8,351 bases of DNA from JBILVQ01 sp044370375 (GTDB taxonomy: Bacteria; Bacteroidota; Bacteroidia; UBA4408): assembly GCA_044370375.1 (NCBI GenBank), contig JBILVQ010000133.1:1-8351 (forward strand), in the 5' to 3' direction. A program made the translations under genes and the position numbers. The notes under the pieces were generated by a model. The model made no database searches, was not told the origin of the DNA, and worked only from the letters and a program-made list of their open reading frames with translations. Numbering within the stretch: position 1 is the stretch's first letter; every line of letters starts with the position of its first letter. Below, piece by piece: positions 1 through 7,861 of this stretch.

Positions 1-44
1 TTGATTGATATCAAGTGTTTTAAGTTTTTACTAAAAAAATCTCC

Positions 45-2156
45 ATGTCTACACCACAAAATCCGCTACTTTACACAACACGCAATGAAGTTGATGTTGA
101 ATTGCAAATTATTGAAGGCAATTTGCCTTCAGACATTGAAGGTGCGGTATACCTTACCTATCCTGTAGGTTCGGTAAATTCGGGCGGGCTTCCATTTCCT
201 GTAACAGATGGAGATTATGGTTCTCCAATAATGAATGGAGATGGCATGGTGTTAAAAGTAAAGTTTAATGGCATTACTGCCCAATTAAAAACAAGGTTAA
301 TGAAAACGCCTTGTTATTATGCCGATTATCATTCAAGAAATGGTGCCCCTGTTTTGGATAAAGCATTTGGTTTCAGCAATTGGGGTTTATCAAGAATTTC
401 AATGCTCCTTGGTATGCGCAATTTGTTAAACACAGCTGTAATACCTGTTCAGTTTAATGAATCCAATCCTTCTTTAGTGGCTACTTATGATGTTGGTCGT
501 CCGTTTTTACTTGATGCTAGTTCCTTGCAATTAGTTTCACCTATTGGTGCAAATCAAGAATGGACTGATGGAATTGCAATGAATTTACCATGGGCTTTTC
601 CTATGGTAATGACTACAGCACACCCTACATGGGATGCTATTACTAAAGAGTTTTTTAGCGTTAATTTTATTAGAAGTATGAGCTCTATGTTAGTGGGAGA
701 GCGTACTTTATTTCATTTAAAAAATAATGGTTCCTTGTTTGAAAGTAAACTTAAAGCCCTTATTGACGAAATTGAAAAAAATAAGGGTGTTGAAAACATT
801 GTCAATAAAGTAACAGGTTTCTTTAAAAACATAGATGAACATCTAGGTTTCGAAAAACCTCAAATTAGTGCACCTCAGAGTGAAGCAGAAGGAAAAGTTT
901 TTTTAGTAAAATGGAATGGTGAAGGATTGATGCAAAAATGGTTATTGCACGATGAAAACGGAAATGAAATTTTGATAGAACAATGTATGCATCAAACTGG
1001 CCTTACCGAAGATTATATTGTTTTGTCAGATACTTCTTTCAAGTTTACCATGGATTTAATGTTTAATGGTTTATTTACCAATTGGTCTTGGTTCGAAAAA
1101 TTCGCTCGCGAAATTTTAACAAGTCCTATGGAGGCATTTACCACTATTTTTATTGTTAAACGTAGCGATTTGGTAAGCACAAATAGTGTAGTTACTGCCT
1201 ATAAATTAAAACAAAATATTCCGATTGAAACGATTCATTATTCGGCAAACTATGCAAACCCAGAGAATCAAATTACTTTGTACAGCACTCATAATGCTGC
1301 TTTATGTATAGCAGAATGGATGCGACCTTATGATACAGAAAAAATTAGTGGCAATCCTGTAAATCCTGATGTGGTAAGTTTGTTTTGTGCTGGAAGTATG
1401 GATTTGAGTAGGTTTGGCAAATGGGTGATCAATGCAGAGACCATGTCCTTGGATGAAGCAAATTCAACTACCTATCACTCCACAGGAAATTTAGAAAAAC
1501 AAAATATTGGTCCTAATACATGGAACATGTGTTTATACACTTATCGTGATATGATTTCTCCCACAAAAATGGTTGAGGAAGTCGAATATGTTTGGTTTGT
1601 TTCGAATGGCTTAGACCAGAGAATGTTGAGCGAATTTATTTTTAACTTGTATAAAGATTATCCTAATAGAATTGTTGAAGTAAATGATTTTTTGAATTAC
1701 ACAAAGCAAGGAATTCCATGTGGTCTTACGCGCCTAGATACTGCCACTATGAAAGCAGAAGATTATTACCAATTAGATATGACCACTTATTACAGAAGTC
1801 TTCAATTTATACCTCGAAACCAACCTAAACAAGGCGTGCCTTATGGGCTTGATGGCTACATATTTTGTTCAATGCAGGTAGCAAATCCACCTGAGGCGCC
1901 TGATGCTTTTCATGCAGAGTTTTGGCTATTTGATGCTTCCAATATAGCACAAGGGCCGATTTGCAAAATGTTTAACGATGAAATTATTTTCTGTTTTACA
2001 CTGCATTCTGCTTGGTTAGATAACGATGCTAATTATAATTTGCCCTACAAATTAAACATCAAGGATGATTATAATGAAGTAATTGCTAAATTACCTTTTG
2101 GAGATCGTGAAATTGTTCAAATATTTTTTGATGTTAATGTTTATCCTAACTTTTAA
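45..2156 (+). CDS. Carotenoid cleavage oxygenase (RPE65/lignostilbene dioxygenase) family protein
   Basis: Members of this family are non-haem Fe(II) enzymes that split a double bond of a carotenoid, apocarotenoid or stilbene with O2. The N-terminus has the family pattern: LPSDIEGAVYLTYPVG (27-42), then NGDGMVLKVKFNG (64-76) and LMKTPCYYAD (85-94). Four histidines fit the propeller iron ligands: H193 in TAHPTWD, H316 in MHQTGLTEDYIVLSD, H416 in STHNAAL and H654 in TLHSAWL. The last is preceded by the usual AEFWLFDASN block (624-633). At 703 residues it is much longer than the common 480-550. The H193-H316 gap is 123 residues against 61 in RPE65 (H180-H241), so about 60 residues are inserted near 220-283, with helical, amphipathic-looking sequence. 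No signal peptide or membrane helix is evident, so it is probably cytoplasmic or peripheral. The ATG at 45 precedes the conserved start of the domain and has no clear ribosome site. Only 44 bases lie upstream and I see no convincing promoter there. The substrate cannot be told from sequence. Confidence 0.9.
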   Translation: MSTPQNPLLYTTRNEVDVELQIIEGNLPSDIEGAVYLTYPVGSVNSGGLPFPVTDGDYGSPIMNGDGMVLKVKFNGITAQLKTRLMKTPCYYADYHSRNGAPVLDKAFGFSNWGLSRISMLLGMRNLLNTAVIPVQFNESNPSLVATYDVGRPFLLDASSLQLVSPIGANQEWTDGIAMNLPWAFPMVMTTAHPTWDAITKEFFSVNFIRSMSSMLVGERTLFHLKNNGSLFESKLKALIDEIEKNKGVENIVNKVTGFFKNIDEHLGFEKPQISAPQSEAEGKVFLVKWNGEGLMQKWLLHDENGNEILIEQCMHQTGLTEDYIVLSDTSFKFTMDLMFNGLFTNWSWFEKFAREILTSPMEAFTTIFIVKRSDLVSTNSVVTAYKLKQNIPIETIHYSANYANPENQITLYSTHNAALCIAEWMRPYDTEKISGNPVNPDVVSLFCAGSMDLSRFGKWVINAETMSLDEANSTTYHSTGNLEKQNIGPNTWNMCLYTYRDMISPTKMVEEVEYVWFVSNGLDQRMLSEFIFNLYKDYPNRIVEVNDFLNYTKQGIPCGLTRLDTATMKAEDYYQLDMTTYYRSLQFIPRNQPKQGVPYGLDGYIFCSMQVANPPEAPDAFHAEFWLFDASNIAQGPICKMFNDEIIFCFTLHSAWLDNDANYNLPYKLNIKDDYNEVIAKLPFGDREIVQIFFDVNVYPNF

Positions 2157-2167
2157 AGCTCAGCAAT

Positions 2168-5100
2168 ATGAATGATTTAAATAGTTTAGAAGAAGTAATT
2201 TACGAAAGCCAAAATTCCATCATTTATAAAAAAAATGAAGCGAGTACAGGCAAGTCAAAAGTAATAAAGATCAGCAAACAGCATGATGTTTCAGGACTTC
2301 ATAATGAGTTTGCTATTATGGAAGATTACGAATTGAATATTGGTAAATCTGAATTACTTGTAGCCAATAGACAAACCTCTTTAGTTAGAGATTACATTGT
2401 TGGAGAGTCGCTATCACAATTAGTTAGTAAAGGCAATTATGGCTTGGATTTTTTTATTGATTACGCACTTAAAATAGCCGAAGTACTATATCAAATACAT
2501 CTAAAAAAAATTATTCATAAAGACCTAGCTGCAGGCAACATCATCATTGATACGCAAACAAAAAATGTTGCGATTATTGATTATGAAATTAGCACCCAAA
2601 TAAATCAAAGCGAATCTAGTAATTACTTGAATTTCGATTTAAATAATAATTTGCCTTACATATCTCCTGAGCAAACAGGCCGTATGAATAGGTTGGTTGA
2701 TTATCGCACAGATTTCTATAGTTTAGGAATATGTTATTTTGAAATGCTTACGGGAAAAACGCCATTTATTGCTGTTGATCCTTTAGAAATTGTTTATGCT
2801 CATCTAGCGCAATCTCCTCCTAAATTGAGCGATTTGAATGGAGACGTTCCAACAATACTCGATTCAATTATTCAAAAATTATTGAGCAAAAATGCCGAAG
2901 ATCGTTACCATTCTTTACAAGGTTTAATTTACGATTTGAATAAATATTTTTTGAATTATAAGGAAAAAAAATCTTCAGATCACTTTGAAATTGCCGCCAA
3001 TGATATTCCCGCAAAGCTTAACGTTTCTCAAACTTTGGTTGGGCGTGATAAAGAAACAAAAATATTGCTAGATAATTTTGATCTTGCTTGTCAAGGAAAA
3101 AAAGCAATACTTAACCTAAGCGGCTTTAGTGGAATTGGCAAAACCACATTAATTCGTCAAACATTTGTTCCTCTCACAAAAAACAAAGGTATTTTTTTAA
3201 GCGGGAAATATGATAGCATTCAGCGAAATACGCCTTATTCAGCTATTGCGAAGGCAATTAATTTATTAGCCGACCTAATACTATCTGAAAGCGAAGAAAC
3301 ATTAGTTAAATGGCGCTCCAAAATACTCGCTAAGCTTAGCAGTCTTTCTCAAGTCATTATTGAAACCAATCCCAAGTGGAAAAAAATTATTGGAGAGCAA
3401 CCACCATTGCCGGAATTGGTTGGTAAAGAATGGCAAAATAGGCTCCATTTTGTGTTTAGAAATTTGATAAAGGTGATAGCTACTGCTGAGCATCCTGTTG
3501 TTTTGTTTTTAGATGATTGTCAGTGGGTAGATGAAGCTTCAATTGAGTTAATGAAGAGTATTGTGAGTGATGAAGAAATTGGCTATTGTATGATAGTTCT
3601 TGCTTATCGTCAAAATGAAATTGATGTATTGCATCCCTTGACAAGTTTTTTTAATGGAATTGATGCGGATAAAAGCATTGAAAACATGGTTTGCTCAACT
3701 ATTTGCCTAAACCAGATGAATGCCCATGATTGCGAAAAAATTATTGAAAACACGTTACAGAATCCAATAGAAAGTTCAGATGAATTTGCATCTCTTGTGT
3801 TTTTTAAATCAGAGGGAAATCCATATTTAATCAATCAAATTTTGGATTATTTATATCAAAATAAAAGTTTGGTATATAATCTCAATGCACGCTTTTGGGA
3901 GTGGAATAAATCTGATTTACAAGAAGTGAATGTTTTTGATAACTCAAAAGGAATTTTGCTGAGTAAATTAAAATCATTACCCACAGAAACCTTTGATGCT
4001 TTGAGCTACGCTGCTACTTTTGGTATTAGTTTTAGTTTAAAAACACTTGCGCTAATTATTGGCAAAAATCAAACAGAGCTGCATAGCATCTTATGGAAAG
4101 CAGTGCTAAATCATCTTATTATTCCCCAAAAAATTGACTATAAATTTGTTCCTGATTTTTATGCACAATCTGATATTGAAATAAATTTTAAATTTTCACA
4201 CGATAAAATACAACAAACACTTTACGCTCAAATTGATCAGCAGGAGCGTCCGGCACTCCATTATAAAATAGGAATGCAATTATTGCCATCTGTTTCCGAT
4301 AACTGGTTTTATGAAACCATGAATCATTTTCTTATTGCTAAATCAATTACAGTAAAAAATGGTAGAAATGAGCTCCTTGAAAAATGGTTGATTGTTGCAG
4401 CGAAAAAGTCATATAATGCAGCATCGTTTGAAATGGCTTTTCAATATTTCAATTTGTATTTCTCTATCACCAATAAATCAACTGTAAAGGCCGATATTTT
4501 TAATTTGTATTTAGAATCGGCTTTGATAAGTAACCACGGTGAAATAGTTGAGGGTAATTTAAAAATAGCCCTTAGCAATGACTATAGTATTATAGATCGT
4601 GCAAGCGTTTATGAAAATATTATAAGAATTTATTGTGCAGATGATAAGTTTCAAGAGGCCATCAAGTATTCACGTATTGCATTGTTGGAGTATAAAATAA
4701 AATTACCTTTTAAAGCTGGTAAAACTGCTATCATTTTTGAAGCTATAAAAACGCAAATTGCATTACCGGCAAAAAAATTGAACGAAATTCGCAATATGCC
4801 AGAAATGGAGGATGATAAGGCTATTGCGCTTACAAGGATAATGAAAGAAGCTGCACTTGCATTCTTTTTTGGTGAAATAGAAACTTATCCAATATTGATA
4901 TTTAAAATGGTTCAGGTAAGTGCTAAATATGGAAATATACCTGAATCTATGGTGGCATATTCATCTTATGGTATTATGCTTGCTGGTGTGCTTAATAATC
5001 AGGAAGGGGCTTATATATTGAGTAAGCAAGTACTAGAAATGATGAACCAGTACAAAGATCAACGTTATTATGCAGCCACAGGTTTTGTTGATGGCGCATT

Positions 5101-7219
5101 TCTGGCGCATTGGAAGGAGCCATTATTTGAGCTCTCAAAAAATCATAAAATGTACTACCAAATTGGCCTTGAGACTGGCAACACAGAGTATGCTTTGTTC
5201 AATTATTTTTGGGCGGGGTTCTATGATTTTACACTCGGAAAATCAATGTCAAAGCTTATCACAGAGCATGAAAAACTTTTAAAATACGTTCAACTTTATA
5301 ATCGTCAAAGTCAATATCCCAGAGTAGCTGCATGGTTACAAACATTTAAAAATTTAATGCACAATAATGATGATAGATATACCCTTTTAGAAAATGAAGA
5401 AGTTGAATTAAGTAACTTATTAAAAAACAGAAGCGGTGCTGATTACCTTGGTATATTTTTTCAGAAAGGATTGCTGGCTTTTTGGTATAATGATTATAGC
5501 AAAGCGAAAGAATTTTTTTCAAAAGCAATGGCTTTTTCAGATTCGCTCATGAACAACTATTTTCTTCCTTTTTTGAATACACTCAACTGCATCACTGAAT
5601 TTTATTTATTTAGTAAATCAAATGAAAAAAAATTAGGACCAGTTAAGAAAATATATAAGAGTGTTATCAAGAAACTTGAAATTGCCATAAAACTTTATGA
5701 CGGCAATGTAGGATGGATGAAATTATTTATTGAAAGCGAATACAATACCTTGATTGAAAATAAATTCAATCAAAGCGACTATCAAAAAAGCATTGATGCA
5801 GCCAAAAAGAATCAGTTTTACCTGCCTGCATTAATGATTGAATTAAAGCTTTTTTTTCATCTTAAAAATCATAGTGCGGAAAGTGCTAACGGACGGTTTA
5901 AGGGTTTAATGGAAGGTTTCTCGCAGTTTGAATTGGAAGGTGTTAAAGAATACTATTTTGGAAATACTTCCATTGAGGTCTCAAAAACTGAATCACCGAG
6001 TCAAAAACAAGGAAATTATTCCTTAGATTATCTCACCATTATCAAACTATCTCAGGCGCTTACTTCAGAAATTTTATTGGATAAATTAATGCATAAACTG
6101 CTTTCTTTTGCGATGGAAAATGCTGGAGCTACCTTCGGATCTTTTTTGATGAAAGAAAAACGCGAGTTTATCACAAAAATTGAAATGAAATCTAAGCAAT
6201 CTTCAAAGCAAACGGTGTTTGAGGATAATGTTACTGAACCATTTCAGTCATTACCAAATTCAATTCTTAATTATGTAAAACAGTCGGAAACAGCATTAGT
6301 ACTGGAAGATGCTCAATCTAACTATCCATATTCCGAAGATGAAGTAATTAAAGGTTCAAATGAAAAGTCAGTCATGTGCTTGCCTGTAATTCATAAGTCA
6401 GAATTAATTGGCATCCTTTATTTGTCAAATGATTTTACTAGGGCTGCTTTTACTAATGAACGCACAGAATTGATAAAAATGATTGCAGGACAAATTGGTG
6501 TATCTGTTGAAAATGCATTGTTGTATAGCAACCTCGAAAAATTAGTTGAAGAAAGAACAGAGCAATTGGAAAAAGAAAAACAGAAATCAGAGAAATTATT
6601 ACTCAATATTTTGCCGATTGAAGTGGCCTCAGAGTTGAAACAAAATGGCAAGGCAATTCCAAGAAAGTTTGATGAAGTAACAGTTATGTTTTGTGATATC
6701 AAAGGTTTTTCAATGCTAGCTGAAAAGCTAAGTGCTGAAAAATTAATTGAAGAGCTTGATTATTGTTTTAGTGGTTTAGATAGGATAATTGAAAAGTTTA
6801 AAATTGAGAAAATTAAAACTATAGGTGATGCCTATATGTGTGCATCTGGAGTTCCAACAAACTGTAATGACAGTTATCTACGAATAACTGAGGCATCAAT
6901 TGAAATAATGGATTGGATGAAAAAAGAAAAGGAAAAAGCAGCACAACAAAACAAGGATTTTCCGGAAATGCGCATTGGAATTCATACTGGTAATTTAATT
7001 GCGGGCATTGTAGGTACCTCTAAATTTGCCTATGATATTTGGGGCGATACGGTAAATATTGCGGCTCGTATGGAGCAAACAGGAGAGGTGGGTGAAATAA
7101 ATATCAGTGAGCAAACATATGAACTCATAAAAAATAAATTTGAATGCGAGCCCAGAGGTGTGCGTGAAGTAAAAAACATGGCTGCTATGAAAATGTATTT
7201 TGTGAAAGGGAAAAAATAA
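2168..7219 (+). CDS. Multidomain signalling protein: kinase-like, AAA ATPase, TPR-like, GAF, class III adenylate cyclase
   Basis: Predicted soluble sensor and cAMP synthase of 1683 residues. Kinase-like domain, about 8-265: candidate ATP lysine K34, helix-C E47, catalytic loop HKDLAAGN (D119, N124), D138 in DYE, then SPEQTGRMNR (166-175) and DYRTDFYSLG (178-187). ATPase, about 285-560: VGRDKE, Walker A GFSGIGKT (319-326), Walker B VVLFLDD (444-450). Helical TPR-like region, about 720-1240. GAF, about 1290-1450, ending in GQIGVSVENALLYSNLE. Coiled coil 1453-1480, then LLLNILP. Cyclase, about 1497-1680: metal ligands D1510 (MFCDIKGF) and D1554 (KTIGDAYM), adenine-selecting K1550 and D1623 (YDIWGDTVN), transition-state N1630 and R1634. 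Domains 1-5 match the order and signature phrases of large kinase/ATPase/GAF hybrids that usually end in a histidine kinase; here a cyclase takes that place. It starts 11 bases after the oxygenase stop, so the genes are probably co-transcribed. No membrane segments are seen. Oddities are the missing glycine-rich loop and DFG changed to DYE. Confidence 0.93.
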   Translation: MNDLNSLEEVIYESQNSIIYKKNEASTGKSKVIKISKQHDVSGLHNEFAIMEDYELNIGKSELLVANRQTSLVRDYIVGESLSQLVSKGNYGLDFFIDYALKIAEVLYQIHLKKIIHKDLAAGNIIIDTQTKNVAIIDYEISTQINQSESSNYLNFDLNNNLPYISPEQTGRMNRLVDYRTDFYSLGICYFEMLTGKTPFIAVDPLEIVYAHLAQSPPKLSDLNGDVPTILDSIIQKLLSKNAEDRYHSLQGLIYDLNKYFLNYKEKKSSDHFEIAANDIPAKLNVSQTLVGRDKETKILLDNFDLACQGKKAILNLSGFSGIGKTTLIRQTFVPLTKNKGIFLSGKYDSIQRNTPYSAIAKAINLLADLILSESEETLVKWRSKILAKLSSLSQVIIETNPKWKKIIGEQPPLPELVGKEWQNRLHFVFRNLIKVIATAEHPVVLFLDDCQWVDEASIELMKSIVSDEEIGYCMIVLAYRQNEIDVLHPLTSFFNGIDADKSIENMVCSTICLNQMNAHDCEKIIENTLQNPIESSDEFASLVFFKSEGNPYLINQILDYLYQNKSLVYNLNARFWEWNKSDLQEVNVFDNSKGILLSKLKSLPTETFDALSYAATFGISFSLKTLALIIGKNQTELHSILWKAVLNHLIIPQKIDYKFVPDFYAQSDIEINFKFSHDKIQQTLYAQIDQQERPALHYKIGMQLLPSVSDNWFYETMNHFLIAKSITVKNGRNELLEKWLIVAAKKSYNAASFEMAFQYFNLYFSITNKSTVKADIFNLYLESALISNHGEIVEGNLKIALSNDYSIIDRASVYENIIRIYCADDKFQEAIKYSRIALLEYKIKLPFKAGKTAIIFEAIKTQIALPAKKLNEIRNMPEMEDDKAIALTRIMKEAALAFFFGEIETYPILIFKMVQVSAKYGNIPESMVAYSSYGIMLAGVLNNQEGAYILSKQVLEMMNQYKDQRYYAATGFVDGAFLAHWKEPLFELSKNHKMYYQIGLETGNTEYALFNYFWAGFYDFTLGKSMSKLITEHEKLLKYVQLYNRQSQYPRVAAWLQTFKNLMHNNDDRYTLLENEEVELSNLLKNRSGADYLGIFFQKGLLAFWYNDYSKAKEFFSKAMAFSDSLMNNYFLPFLNTLNCITEFYLFSKSNEKKLGPVKKIYKSVIKKLEIAIKLYDGNVGWMKLFIESEYNTLIENKFNQSDYQKSIDAAKKNQFYLPALMIELKLFFHLKNHSAESANGRFKGLMEGFSQFELEGVKEYYFGNTSIEVSKTESPSQKQGNYSLDYLTIIKLSQALTSEILLDKLMHKLLSFAMENAGATFGSFLMKEKREFITKIEMKSKQSSKQTVFEDNVTEPFQSLPNSILNYVKQSETALVLEDAQSNYPYSEDEVIKGSNEKSVMCLPVIHKSELIGILYLSNDFTRAAFTNERTELIKMIAGQIGVSVENALLYSNLEKLVEERTEQLEKEKQKSEKLLLNILPIEVASELKQNGKAIPRKFDEVTVMFCDIKGFSMLAEKLSAEKLIEELDYCFSGLDRIIEKFKIEKIKTIGDAYMCASGVPTNCNDSYLRITEASIEIMDWMKKEKEKAAQQNKDFPEMRIGIHTGNLIAGIVGTSKFAYDIWGDTVNIAARMEQTGEVGEINISEQTYELIKNKFECEPRGVREVKNMAAMKMYFVKGKK

Positions 7220-7425
7220 ATTCAGCTTGTAAATTAACACTGTTTCAAAACTTTAACTAAATTCAATTGATTTCAATAATACTAAGTAAAGGATAATATC
7301 CTGCGCAATCTTATTAATTGAGTTTCTTGTTATTTATTCATGTAATTGTGATTTTAAACCTTAGGGTTTTTATTCCTTCATCTATCTGAAATTTTTGAAA
7401 TTTCATGCTAATATTAAGCTAGGAT
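7220..7425. other. A+T-rich intergenic region with small palindromes
   Basis: No coding sequence is recognised between the cyclase stop and the first gene remnant. It contains a compact palindrome at 7290-7302 (AGGATAATATCCT, 6-base arms about one A). A weak terminator-like hairpin lies near 7356-7373. A second short inverted repeat is TGAAAT at 7387-7392 with ATTTCA at 7400-7405. None has a context that assigns it a function. Confidence 0.5.
7356..7373 (+). terminator. Possible weak intrinsic terminator of the two-gene unit
   Basis: AAACC (7356-7360), a four-base loop TTAG, and GGTTT (7365-7369) can form a five-pair stem. It is followed directly by a T-rich stretch reading TTATT. It lies about 137 bases after the cyclase stop and is the best terminator candidate downstream of the operon. 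The stem is short and A+T-rich, so this is only a possibility. Confidence 0.3.
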
Positions 7426-7545
7426 GCCGACACACTAATATCAAATTATAATGATGGCAATCAATGGTTTTATTCTTACACTGCTATTCCTGGCGCCACA
7501 AGTAATCAATATTTGCCGACTTTAACAGGTATTTATTAAGTGCAA
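7426..7545 (+). pseudogene. Remnant of an Ig-like/PKD-type repeat from a Bacteroidota surface protein
   Basis: The frame of codon 7444-7446 reads DTLISNYNDGNQW, then FYSYTAIPGATSNQYLPTL, then TGIY, a TAA stop at 7537-7539, and VQ. The order 'L-S-x-GNQW-(Y)-x-AIPGAT-x-Y-x-P-x-x-x-G-x-Y-x-V' is the core of Ig-like repeats that are common in large secreted adhesins of Bacteroidota, many of them exported by the type IX system. The stop sits where such repeats normally carry a second residue between Y and V, and one change (TAT to TAA) would explain it. Another stop lies just upstream in this frame (TAG at 7420-7422) and no start fits, so only about one repeat is left. The family match is by eye; the secretion route is inferred. 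Confidence 0.5.
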
Positions 7546-7574
7546 GGCGAGCTTGCGCAAGGTCAATTATTATT

Positions 7575-7824
7575 GTTTTTGTTGGCGTTCATACGGGAGC
7601 TGTGCTAGCCGGTATCGTAAGGGTAAAAAATTCGCTTACGATATCTGGGGCGATACTGTGAACATGGCTTCACGCATGGAATCAATTGGTGAAGCCGGAA
7701 AAGTAAACATCAGCGTTAGCACTTTTGAACTAGTGAAGATAGATTTACTTGCACACATCGAGGAAAAATTTAGGCAAATAATAAAGGAGAGATTGATAGG
7801 AATTTTGTAGAAGCAATTGCATAA
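7575..7824 (+). pseudogene. Broken C-terminal fragment of a second class III adenylate/guanylate cyclase
   Basis: Three frames join into one cyclase end. From 7581 the sequence gives VGVHTGAVLAGIV. One base is then lost between about 7617 and 7630, and the next frame gives KKFAYDIWGDTVNMASRME and GEAGKVNISVSTFELVK. A second base is lost near 7738-7739, and the third frame gives DRFTCTHRGKI, a TAG stop at 7771-7773, ANNKGEID, RNFVEAIA and TAA at 7822-7824. Intact cyclases have this same order, usually ending '-RGKIxAKNKGEIDMYFV'. The YDIWG aspartate suggests an adenylate-type site, but the metal-binding half is absent. It matches the intact neighbour at 21 of 28 residues over FAYDIWG...NIS, so it comes from a different cyclase gene and is not a recent copy. 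Two frameshifts, a stop and the missing N-terminus make it non-functional. Confidence 0.85.
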
Positions 7825-7861
7825 TACTAATAGCACATCCGATAAATGCAGGTATAAATAA

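Noticed and set aside
2156..2168. Promoter or terminator between the two intact genes
   Set aside because: The gap is 11 bases with no stem or T-run, which fits co-transcription better.
3302..7240. Several short open frames inside the sensor-cyclase gene (minus strand 3302-3493, 3610-3834, 5346-5528, 6418-6702, 6995-7240; plus strand 5070-5282)
   Set aside because: All lie almost entirely within a well-supported 1683-codon gene and show no protein features of their own.
7553..7810. Open frame of 85 codons as an intact small cyclase-like protein
   Set aside because: Its first 24 codons and last 20 codons are out-of-frame readings of cyclase sequence. The true similarity passes through three frames, so it is annotated as a pseudogene.
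7575..7824. Cyclase fragment as a recent tandem duplicate of the intact cyclase end
   Set aside because: The DNA differs at many positions and the protein matches only 21 of 28 residues in the best segment, so it derives from a separate cyclase gene.
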